Shown: piece by piece, positions 1-6,982 of the stretch | Numbering within the stretch: position 1 is the stretch's first letter | How the letters are laid out: each line of letters starts with the position of its first letter | NCBI GenBank assembly: GCA_037143735.1 | Contig: JBAWYD010000033.1 | Location: 1 to 21,330, forward strand | From: JAPLJQ01 sp037143735 | GTDB taxonomy: Bacteria; Desulfobacterota; Syntrophia; Syntrophales; UBA2185 | Reading direction: 5' to 3' | DNA length: 21,330 nt | Translations under genes and position numbers: made by a program | The notes under the pieces: model-generated | The model's database searches: none | Seen by the model: only the letters and a program-made list of their open reading frames with translations | Told to the model about the DNA's origin: nothing

Positions 1-30
1 TCCCCGATGCCCATCGTGCAAAACAATTAA
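1..30 (+). CDS. possible 3' end of an upstream gene
   Basis: Frame 1 reads nine codons (SPMPIVQNN) and a TAA stop ending at base 30, 13 bases before the next start. It could be the tail of a gene lying mostly outside the window. Nothing in nine residues identifies a family, and the fragment may be chance. Confidence 0.25.
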   Translation, partial: SPMPIVQNN

Positions 31-43
31 ATTAAAACGTCAG

Positions 44-412
44 ATGTCAATTTTTTCAAAGATTTCGAGAGGAAAGGAAGAATCCGTCGATGATGGCATG
101 CCTCCCATCGACGAAGCGAAAATGGAAAAGGCCATGTCCATGCTGGCCAGTGAAGCGGACAAGATCAATGAAGACGATCCCCGCCAGGCGGCCATGTTGA
201 TGAGAAAGCTGTCGGATGCCACGGGTCTGAACCTGGGAGCCGGGATGGAAGAAGCGCTCAGCCGCATGGAGCGCGGAGAAGACCCTGAAAAAATCGAAGA
301 GGAAATGGGGGATTTGCTGGAAGGGGAAGATCCTTTTATTTTCGGACAAAAAGCGAAAAAAGGAAGCAAGCGGGAAAAGCCTCTGGTGGATGAAAAACTC
401 TATGACCTCTAA
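44..412 (+). CDS. small acidic conserved protein of unknown function
   Basis: This 122-residue soluble protein has no signal peptide or membrane segment. It is rich in Glu, Asp, Met and Lys. A helical middle part (about residues 20-95) contains an acidic stretch, GEDPEKIEEEMGDLLEG, and a basic patch (QKAKKGSKREK) precedes the end at LYDL. From memory, proteins of this look occur in deltaproteobacteria as uncharacterised cytoplasmic proteins, sometimes next to FmdB-type zinc-ribbon proteins; this is recall, not a search. The ribosome binding site is weak, but the ATG at 44 is the first in frame and the composition is protein-like throughout. Its stop codon falls in a 10-bp tandem repeat leading into a REP-like palindrome. 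No function is proposed. Confidence 0.7.
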   Translation: MSIFSKISRGKEESVDDGMPPIDEAKMEKAMSMLASEADKINEDDPRQAAMLMRKLSDATGLNLGAGMEEALSRMERGEDPEKIEEEMGDLLEGEDPFIFGQKAKKGSKREKPLVDEKLYDL

Positions 413-429
413 AAATAGGTAAAAATAGG
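410..429 (+). repeat. tandem duplication TAAAAATAGG x2 at a stop codon
   Basis: Two adjacent copies of TAAAAATAGG cover 410-419 and 420-429. The first copy supplies the TAA stop of the small acidic protein and the second runs into the palindrome that follows. This could mark the junction of an inserted repeat. Confidence 0.6.
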
Positions 430-480
430 GACAGCGCCCATTTTTTAGAGGCTTTAATAAATGGGCGCTGTCCCTATTTT
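422..480. repeat. REP-like perfect palindrome (22-bp arms)
   Basis: Arms 422-443 and 459-480 are perfect reverse complements around a 15-base loop; the core of the left arm is GGGACAGCGCCC. From general knowledge, repeats beginning AATAGGGACAG are frequent in deltaproteobacterial genomes and near REP-associated tyrosine (Y1) transposases, but no transposase is present here. The right arm ends in TATTTT, so the transcript could also act as a terminator for the upstream gene. Confidence 0.75.
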
Positions 481-575
481 ACGAAGATATGTCATATTAA
501 CTCTTTATAAATTATTTCATTTTTGTTAGACTCCGGCAGTTTTGGGTAATTGGTCAACTTCGAGGAGTCCTGATT

Positions 576-2486
576 ATGTCTACATCGGTTTTAAAAGGGT
601 TAAGCATTGAGGGAAAAGGTCTTCAATATAAGCTGGTTATCATTCAGGCGCTTTTATTCGTCCTGCCTTTTTCCATTCTCACCTACATCCTCTATACGAA
701 AGAGGCTTTTGCTGATACCGAGCATATTGTTGCCTATCTTTTGATACTCTTTGTGGTTCTATCGGGCCTGATCATTTTGCGCCAGATATTTGATCGGATT
801 CTCAAGGTATCTTATATTGCAGAGAAAGCCGCGACTGGATTCAATATCCAAAGCGCTCTGGACAGCAACGCCGGCATTGTGGAACTAAACGATATCAGCC
901 ATTCATTTCAAAGTCTTCTTGTCAAGTTTCAGGGAACGACAACAGAATTGAAAAGCAGGGTAAATGAACTTCTCGCCATTAAGGAAATTGCGGATATTGC
1001 CAATCAAACCATGAATATCAGGAACTTGCTGGAGTGCCTTGCCGGCAAATCTCAAATTGTTGCCAATGCGACACTCGGCGTAATTTTCCTTCTTGAAAAT
1101 AACCAACCCCTTCAACTTCTTCATGGGGATGGACTTGCACGACAGCCTGATAAAGAAACCTTGACCTATGACCTTGAGTGTCAGGCCCGCCTCGCCGTTT
1201 TTAAAATGAATCCCCAGATCACATCTACCGGCCTGGGCAAGAAATCAACTCTTTCCATCCCGGTTATCAACGAAGATGATATGACGGCCGTCCTGATGCT
1301 TGTTCGTAACGAGGATTGCAATCCATTCGTTGAAGAAGATCTCCAGACGGTTTCGGTCATGCTCTCAACAATTAATTTCGCCTTGAAAAATACTGTCCTT
1401 CACCACCGTTCAGAACAGCAGGTACTGTTGCTGAGAGAAAAAAGCGAAGCCCTTGCCAGGGAGATTCATGATAGAAAACAAATCGAAGCGTCTCTGCAGG
1501 AGACACAGGAGATGTGGAGAAAGTATGCCTTTATTGTGAACACTGCTCGTGAATTCATGACACTCATCAATAGAGATCTGCGGTATGAAGCTGTAAGCCA
1601 TTCGTACTGCATCGCTCATAGAAAGAGCCCGGAGGAAATCCTCAACAAGACCGTTCAGGAGATATGGGGATCGGTGTCGGCTGATGTCATCAAGTCGCAT
1701 CTGGACCGCTGTTTCTCCGGACAGGAGGTTTCCTACCAGGAATCCTTTGAATTTGACCGGGGAGGATCGCGTCACTATGATGTCAGTTATTACCCTTACC
1801 GACGATCAATAGACGGGGAGATCACCCATGCCGTCGTGGTCACCCATGATGTCAATGATCATGTTCTCAATAAAATCTCACTGGAAGATAACATCAAAAA
1901 ACTGAAGCGGATGATGAGAGGTATTGTCGCCACCATTGCCGCCATGGTTGAAATGAGGGATCCCTACACGGCCGGACATCAGGTCCGGTCCGCGGACCTT
2001 GCCGGCGCCATCTCCACGGAGATGGGATTCACCCAGGATAGAATCGACGGTCTCCGCATGGGAGGTATCATTCATGATATTGGGAAACTGTCCATACCCG
2101 CGGAGATATTGTCCAAACCAACAAAACTGTCGGAGATTGAGATTTCCCTGATTAAAGAACACTCCCGCAGAGGATATGAGATTCTGAAGGAAGTGGAATC
2201 CCCTTGGCCCCTGACAGAAATTGTTTACCAGCACCATGAACGGATGGATGGTTCCGGCTATCCAAGAGGTCTGAAAGGGGATGAGATTATTATGGACGCC
2301 CGCATCATGGCTGTGGCCGATGTGGTGGAAGCCATGGCTTCCCATCGGCCCTATCGTCCTGCCTTGGGATTAAGTGCGGCACTGGAAGAGATTGAGAACA
2401 ATAAAGGAACGCTTTACGACGCAGATGTGGTGGATGTGTGCCTGAGATTATTCCGGGAAAAAGGTTTTCAATTTGAAGGGGCATGA
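576..2486 (+). CDS. membrane-anchored GAF-PAS-HD-GYP cyclic-di-GMP phosphodiesterase
   Basis: This 636-aa signalling protein probably hydrolyses c-di-GMP at the inner membrane. Two hydrophobic helices (about residues 18-41 and 50-71) form an N-terminal hairpin with almost no periplasmic loop, so the signal is likely sensed in the membrane or cytoplasm. A GAF-like domain (about 130-275), a short coiled coil (280-312) and a PAS domain (about 315-430) follow. The C-terminal HD-GYP domain (about 440-636) has the metal-binding HDIGK at 500-504, paired histidines HHERMDG at 553-559 and GYP at 561-563, so the active site looks intact. The start is set by GAGGAG at 562-567, eight bases before the ATG. 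There is no GGDEF partner. It appears to be monocistronic or to head the run of plus-strand genes that follows. Confidence 0.93.
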   Translation: MSTSVLKGLSIEGKGLQYKLVIIQALLFVLPFSILTYILYTKEAFADTEHIVAYLLILFVVLSGLIILRQIFDRILKVSYIAEKAATGFNIQSALDSNAGIVELNDISHSFQSLLVKFQGTTTELKSRVNELLAIKEIADIANQTMNIRNLLECLAGKSQIVANATLGVIFLLENNQPLQLLHGDGLARQPDKETLTYDLECQARLAVFKMNPQITSTGLGKKSTLSIPVINEDDMTAVLMLVRNEDCNPFVEEDLQTVSVMLSTINFALKNTVLHHRSEQQVLLLREKSEALAREIHDRKQIEASLQETQEMWRKYAFIVNTAREFMTLINRDLRYEAVSHSYCIAHRKSPEEILNKTVQEIWGSVSADVIKSHLDRCFSGQEVSYQESFEFDRGGSRHYDVSYYPYRRSIDGEITHAVVVTHDVNDHVLNKISLEDNIKKLKRMMRGIVATIAAMVEMRDPYTAGHQVRSADLAGAISTEMGFTQDRIDGLRMGGIIHDIGKLSIPAEILSKPTKLSEIEISLIKEHSRRGYEILKEVESPWPLTEIVYQHHERMDGSGYPRGLKGDEIIMDARIMAVADVVEAMASHRPYRPALGLSAALEEIENNKGTLYDADVVDVCLRLFREKGFQFEGA

Positions 2487-2534
2487 CTTCAATGGAATAG
2501 CTCTGACCGTATGCAGACAAGGGGAGAGCATGCC

Positions 2535-3137
2535 ATGGTGAAGAGCGAGCGCATCAAAAAGCAATCCTGGAAACCAGGAAACGTGCTATGGCCCGGTCCG
2601 GTGGTTTTGGTAAGTTGCGGCGGGACGCAGGACTGGAAACCGAACCTGATAACTATTGCCTGGGCTGGAAGTGTGTGCAGTGATCCGCCCATGCTGTCGA
2701 TCTCCGTCCGTCCCGATCGTTATTCTCATGCAATTATCCAGGCCACGCATGAATTTGTGGTGAATATCCCCTCCCCGCGGCAGGCGAAGGTGGTGGACTG
2801 GTGCGGGACGGTTTCCGGCCGGGATGTGGACAAGTTCGTCGAAACGGGGTTAACGCCTGCGAAGGCGTTGAAAGTGCGGTCTCCGATCATTACGGAGTGT
2901 TTGCTCAACATCGAATGCCGGGTGCAGAAATCCTTGAAACTGGGTTCGCACACGATGTTTGTTGCAGAAGTGGTTGCCGTGCAGGTTTCTTCCACACTGC
3001 TCGACACGAAGGGACGGCTCCGAGTGGAAAAAGGCGCCTTGCTCGCGTTTGCACACGGTCAATATTTCGAGCTTGGCCGTTGCCTTGGCCATTTCGGCTT
3101 TTCCGTGCGGAAACACCCTCGCCAAGCCCGTCGCTGA
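2535..3137 (+). CDS. flavin reductase family protein (FMN-binding split barrel)
   Basis: The 200-aa product resembles the Flavin_Reduct family, which binds FMN and uses NAD(P)H or acts as a small flavoprotein in anaerobes. Family traits seen are the early PGPVVLVSCGG strand, NLITIAWAGSVCSDPPMLSISV (about residues 37-58), the EFVVNIP segment (73-79), and the C-terminal HFGFSVRK. Several Cys residues are present (28, 48, 90, 122, 128, 183). An in-frame ATG exists 24 bases upstream at 2511, but AGGGGAGAG at 2519-2527 sits correctly for the ATG at 2535, so I chose that start. It begins about 49 bases after the HD-GYP gene and may be cotranscribed. The substrate cannot be told from sequence. Confidence 0.87.
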   Translation: MVKSERIKKQSWKPGNVLWPGPVVLVSCGGTQDWKPNLITIAWAGSVCSDPPMLSISVRPDRYSHAIIQATHEFVVNIPSPRQAKVVDWCGTVSGRDVDKFVETGLTPAKALKVRSPIITECLLNIECRVQKSLKLGSHTMFVAEVVAVQVSSTLLDTKGRLRVEKGALLAFAHGQYFELGRCLGHFGFSVRKHPRQARR

Positions 3138-3174
3138 TTTAAAATCCTTGTCAGATGCCGGTATTTGATCCGAT

Positions 3175-3205
3175 GCGGCTGGCTTGCCGCCATGTGTTCG
3201 CACAT
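3175..3205 (+). other. two small hairpins before the helicase gene
   Basis: In the 130-bp gap before the DEAD-box gene, GCGGC/GCCGC (loop of 6) is followed at once by ATGTG-TTCG-CACAT (3192-3205). There is no T-tract, so these are not convincing terminators. They may form a structured 5' leader of the helicase mRNA. The rest of the gap shows nothing recognisable. Confidence 0.3.
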
Positions 3206-3267
3206 CCCGAATGACCACTTGCTGTTCCTTACCGAAGATCGGATCCGTTTCCATAAAATGAGGAATT

Positions 3268-4521
3268 ATGAAGTTTGAGAAATACCCTATTTCAGAAGAA
3301 GTAAAACAAAACCTGTTGCAACTCGGCTTCAAGAGGCCGACGGATATCCAGTTCAAATCCATTCCATCCATCATGAAGGGCGAAGACGTTCTTGCCATCG
3401 CCCAGACGGGAACGGGTAAAACGGCGGCATTCGCGATTCCTCTCATCGATCGAATCCACAGGGACAAAAACAGCAAACGCTCCCCCGGCATCAAATGTAT
3501 GGTTATGGTTCCGACCCGCGAACTGGCTCTGCAGATTGGCGACGTTTTTGCGAGTATTTCAAAGCATACGAAAGTAAAAACGTTTCCCCTGGTAGGCGGT
3601 GTCGAGCAGGATGCGCAGATTAAAAAGCTTCAGGATGGCATCGATATTCTGATTACCACTCCGGGAAGGATGTTTGATCTCATCCATCAGGGGTATATTC
3701 AACTGGACAGGATCGACACCCTTGTCCTTGATGAAGCCGACCATATGCTTGACCTGGGCTTTATAGAGGACATCAAAGCAGTAAAAAGAAAGCTCACGCG
3801 AAAGCACCAGACCCTTTTTTTCTCGGCAACCATCAATCAGGAGATCAAAAAGCTTGCATTTTCCCAGGTGAAAAGCTCTGCCATACGCATTCAGATATCG
3901 CCGGAAGATCCTGTCTCAAAAAATGTTTCTCACGCGGTCATGTTCGTGGAGATGGATGACAAGCGATTTTTTCTGGAAAGATTTGTAAAGGAAAATCCCG
4001 ACAGCAGGATCATTGTCTTTGTGAGAACCCGGGTGCGGGCTGAACGCGTCGCAAAAGCACTGGCGAGAGTCGATATTCCTTCGATGACCATTCATGGTGA
4101 AAAGGATCAGGATGAAAGATCCGCTGTGATGAAGAAGTTCAAGGAGTGTGAATGCAATCTGTTGATTGCCACGGACATAAGCGCCCGGGGAATTGATGTT
4201 CCCGATGTCAACTATGTCATCAACTATGATTTGCCCGAAAAGCCGGAGAACTATGTCCATAGAGTGGGAAGGACCGGACGGGGCGTCAACAAGGGAGTTG
4301 CCATTTCCTTCTGCAGCGAAGAGGAAAAAGAGCGCCTTGAGGAGATTCAGCAGTTTTTAAATAAAGAAATCGAAGTGATGAAAATCGGTAAAAAAGATTA
4401 CGTCCATACGCTTGGTCTTCCCAAAAAGGAACCCGATGTTCGGTCGCTGATCGAGGAGCATGAGGCATGGCTGAAAACAAAGAAGCGGAAGAAGCCCAAA
4501 AGTAACGGAACACGGCGTTAA
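3268..4521 (+). CDS. DEAD-box ATP-dependent RNA helicase, RhlE-like
   Basis: This 417-aa enzyme unwinds RNA duplexes or RNPs with ATP, probably in ribosome assembly or RNA turnover. All superfamily-2 motifs are visible in order: the Q motif (GFKRPTDIQ, 20-28), motif I AQTGTGKT (45-52), Ia PTREL (82-86), Ib TPGR (131-134), II DEAD (155-158), III SAT (186-188), V ATDISARGID (301-310) and VI HRVGRTGR (331-338). The C-terminal tail is short and basic, ending KKRKKPKSNGTRR, as in compact RhlE-type enzymes and unlike CsdA/DeaD, which carry an RNA-binding domain. ATGAGGA at 3258-3264 is the ribosome binding site for the ATG at 3268. The subfamily name is less certain than the family. Confidence 0.95.
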   Translation: MKFEKYPISEEVKQNLLQLGFKRPTDIQFKSIPSIMKGEDVLAIAQTGTGKTAAFAIPLIDRIHRDKNSKRSPGIKCMVMVPTRELALQIGDVFASISKHTKVKTFPLVGGVEQDAQIKKLQDGIDILITTPGRMFDLIHQGYIQLDRIDTLVLDEADHMLDLGFIEDIKAVKRKLTRKHQTLFFSATINQEIKKLAFSQVKSSAIRIQISPEDPVSKNVSHAVMFVEMDDKRFFLERFVKENPDSRIIVFVRTRVRAERVAKALARVDIPSMTIHGEKDQDERSAVMKKFKECECNLLIATDISARGIDVPDVNYVINYDLPEKPENYVHRVGRTGRGVNKGVAISFCSEEEKERLEEIQQFLNKEIEVMKIGKKDYVHTLGLPKKEPDVRSLIEEHEAWLKTKKRKKPKSNGTRR

Positions 4522-4707
4522 CTGGTGGTACACGACAACAAATTGGCTTCATGAATTCCACAAATCGTTAACCTCAAAGATGATGTTGAATTCCGAACCG
4601 GAATCATTGATGTTATTTCCTCTACAATCATGATATGAATGACCAACTCGGTGAGAATTAAGGATAAGCGGATGCACGGTTGCTACAGCATGGCAACGCC
4701 GAGAAAC

Positions 4708-4716
4708 TGGTATACT
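4708..4716 (+). promoter_or_regulatory. candidate extended -10 promoter of hsdR
   Basis: TGGTATACT is an extended -10 box (TGn + TATACT) 14-26 bases before the possible hsdR starts at 4730 and 4742. No good -35 is visible, as is common for extended -10 promoters. Transcription would begin very close to the start codon. The rest of 4522-4707 holds no gene that I can support. Confidence 0.35.
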
Positions 4717-4741
4717 CAACTTAAACAAAATGGGAACCCGA

Positions 4742-5924
4742 ATGGCAGAAAAAGAAGCAGCCGCCCGCATCAAAATCAACAAGCTGCTCGAAGCCGCTGG
4801 TTGGCGTTTCTTTGCGGACGGGAAATCACCCGCCAATATCCAGCTCGAACCAAGTGTCACGCTGAAGAAGCAGGACCTCGACGCTCTCGGCGAAAACTTC
4901 GAGAAGACAAGCAAGGGCTTCATCGACTTCCTCCTTCTCAACGAGAAGGGCTTCCCATTCATCGTCCTTGAGGCAAAATCGGAGGACAAGAACCCGCTCG
5001 TCGGTAAGGAACAGGCCCGCAAATACGCCAAGTCGCAGAACTGCCGCTTCGTCATCCTCTCCAACGGAAACCTTCACTACTTCTGGGATCTGGAGCGCGG
5101 CAACCCCTATCTCATTACATCCTTCCCAACGCCGGACTCGGTGATCGGCTACCAGCAGGTCACGCCCAACCCGCAACGCCTCGTCGAGGACCAGATCGAC
5201 GACGACTATATCGTCCTGACCCAGCGCCCGAACTACCAATCCGAAGCGGCGTGGCGCAACGAGGGGGAGCGTTCCGGCTACATCCAGGCTAACAAACTTC
5301 GTTTCTTGCGGCCCTATCAGTTGAAGGCCATCCACACCCTGCAACGGGCCGTGAAGGACGGCAAAGACCGCTTCCTCTTCGAGATGGCCACCGGCACCGG
5401 CAAGACACTCACTGCCGCCGCCGTGATCAAGCTCTTCCTCCGTTCCGGCAATGCCCGGCGCGTGCTGTTTTTGGTGGATCGCCTCGAACTGGAGGATCAG
5501 GCCATGAAGGCCTTCAAGGCGCTGCTGTCCGCCGATTTCAAGACAGTCATCTACAAGGAGAACCGCGACGACTGGCGGCGGGCGGAGATCGTCGTTACGA
5601 CTGTCCAATCTCTGCTCTTCAACAACAAATACCAGCGGCTCTTCTCGCCGACCGATTTTGACCTGGTCATCTCCGACGAAGCCCACCGCTCAATCGGAGG
5701 CAACGCCCGTGCCGTCTTCGACTACTTCATCGGCTACAAGCTCGGCCTCACCGCAACGCCCCGCGACTACCTCAAGCGGTTCGACAAGGCCGCGCCCACC
5801 ACCCGCGACCCGCGCGAAGCCGAGCGCCGACTGTTGCTGGACACCTACCGCACCTTCGGCTGCGAGAATAGCCACCCTTGCCCGCGTCTGGGGCGAAGAC
5901 AAACCCGAAGAGAGCCAGCTATAA
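4742..5924 (+). pseudogene. hsdR: type I restriction enzyme R subunit, broken (internal deletion plus frame change)
   Basis: HsdR is the ATP-dependent translocase and nuclease subunit of type I restriction systems. Residue numbers here count from the ATG at 4730; the ATG at 4742 (MAEKEAA) is the likelier start by family habit, although neither has a good ribosome binding site. Visible parts are the nuclease motif (FIDFLL around Asp66, then EAK at 81-83), helicase motif I ATGTGKT (220-226), DEAH (316-319) and TATP (341-344). The reading then reaches DTYRTFGCE at base 5866 and stops matching the family: the original frame runs on as low-complexity residues to 5980. The +2-shifted frame carries a protein-like tail, IATLARVWGEDKPEESQL, ending at 5924. 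The second helicase domain and C-terminal assembly domain are missing; EcoEI-type HsdR is roughly 800 aa. This is best explained by a deletion that joined two distant segments out of frame. No hsdM or hsdS is nearby. Confidence 0.85.
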
Positions 5925-5985
5925 GTTCTGAGATAATAAGCGATATTAAAGGAATTTTAGGCTATGCTGAAGGAGGATAAAATCC

Positions 5986-6831
5986 ATGAATGATAATGCC
6001 TTAGCCTTTTTTGAAAACTACAATATCCGACGTCATTACGACGAGGAGAATGAAATGTGGTATTTTTCAGTGGTCGATATTGTCGCTGTTCTGATACAAC
6101 AGCCGGATCATCAGTCGGCACGCAACTATTGGAAAGTGTTGAAAAATCGACTAAATAAAGAAGGCAGTGAAACGGTTACAAAATGTAACCGTTTGAAGAT
6201 GGTTGCAGAAGACGGCAAGATGCGCCTTACCGACGTTGCCGATCCGGAAACACTTCTGCGCCTGATACAATCTGTTCCGAGTCCCAAGGCAGAGCCGATC
6301 AAGCTCTGGCTCGCAAAAGTCGGTTATGAACGCCTGCAGGATATGAGCGACCCTGCCCGTTCGCTGGACCGTGCCCGTGAATATTGGCAGCAGCACGGCA
6401 GAAGCGAGAAGTGGATCCAGCAACGCATGATGGGGCAGGAAACCCGCAACAAGCTTACCGATTACTGGAAAGATCATGAAATAACTAAAGAAGATGAGTA
6501 CGCCATTCTGACCAATATCATTCATCAGGAATGGAGTGGTGTTTCAGTGAAGAAACACAAAGATATCAAAGGACTTAAAACGCAGAATCTGCGTGACCAC
6601 ATGACCGAAGCGGAGCTTATCTTCACGGCTCTGGCGGAACTGTCGACACGGCAAATTGCCGAAAGCGTCAATGCCACCGGCATGCCTGAAAACGAAGAGG
6701 CCGGAATTAAAGGCGGCCGGATAACAAAAAGCGCCCGCCTGGAACTGGAAACAAAAACGGGTAAAAGCGTAATTACCGGTGAGAACTATCTTCCACCGGC
6801 GAAGAAGCCAAAGCAAATCACAAAAACGTAA
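5986..6831 (+). CDS. BRO-N family protein (phage antirepressor-like)
   Basis: The intact 281-aa product has an N-terminal BRO-N-like domain (about residues 5-110: MWYFSVVDIVAVL, then the LTDVADPETLLRLIQSVPSP region) typical of phage antirepressors and viral BRO DNA-binding proteins. A longer C-terminal part (about 120-270) includes RSLDRAREYWQQHGRSEKW. From general knowledge, this form is often encoded inside type I restriction loci between hsdM, hsdS and hsdR, where its role is not established. Here it follows the broken hsdR by about 60 bases and keeps a strong AAGGAGG ribosome binding site at 5970-5976. Intactness beside a decayed hsdR suggests recent decay or a retained independent role. 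A perfect 11-bp inverted repeat lies inside the coding region at 6170-6194. Confidence 0.85.
   Translation: MNDNALAFFENYNIRRHYDEENEMWYFSVVDIVAVLIQQPDHQSARNYWKVLKNRLNKEGSETVTKCNRLKMVAEDGKMRLTDVADPETLLRLIQSVPSPKAEPIKLWLAKVGYERLQDMSDPARSLDRAREYWQQHGRSEKWIQQRMMGQETRNKLTDYWKDHEITKEDEYAILTNIIHQEWSGVSVKKHKDIKGLKTQNLRDHMTEAELIFTALAELSTRQIAESVNATGMPENEEAGIKGGRITKSARLELETKTGKSVITGENYLPPAKKPKQITKT
6170..6194. repeat. perfect inverted repeat inside the bro coding region
   Basis: AAACGGTTACA, three A residues, then TGTAACCGTTT: 11-bp arms without mismatch at codons 62-70 of the BRO-N protein. It would form a stable hairpin in mRNA and has the symmetry of a protein-binding site. Confidence 0.7.
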
Positions 6832-6960
6832 TGCCTGGGGGAATTGGCTGATGCTGTCACCGGGCAAGTTACCGTGCAAGTCGCCGGTCAAGTCCAGCGA
6901 CTGTTGGATGTAAATATCGTATGTTGCGCGCAACGTTATGGCGACGCGTCCCACTTATAA
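6832..6960 (+). pseudogene. C-terminal remnant of a QV-repeat protein (AlbA_2/Fic-associated type tail)
   Basis: Directly after the bro stop and in the same frame, an open stretch without a start codon reads LGELADAVTGQVTVQVAGQV, then QRLLDV, and stops at TAA 6958-6960. Repeated TGQVTxQV segments are characteristic, from general knowledge, of the C-terminal region of AlbA_2-type ATP-binding proteins and some Fic-type proteins that accompany restriction loci. The upstream part of such a gene is absent, so this is probably a scar of another deleted island gene. The last residues may be read past the true junction. Confidence 0.5.
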
Positions 6961-6982
6961 GGAGGCGCAAGGAGTTGATCGT

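Noticed and set aside
4826..5686. A 286-codon antisense frame over hsdR
   Set aside because: The sense frame has all the nuclease and helicase motifs; the antisense translation is dominated by Val/Glu/Leu/Asp from reversed codons.
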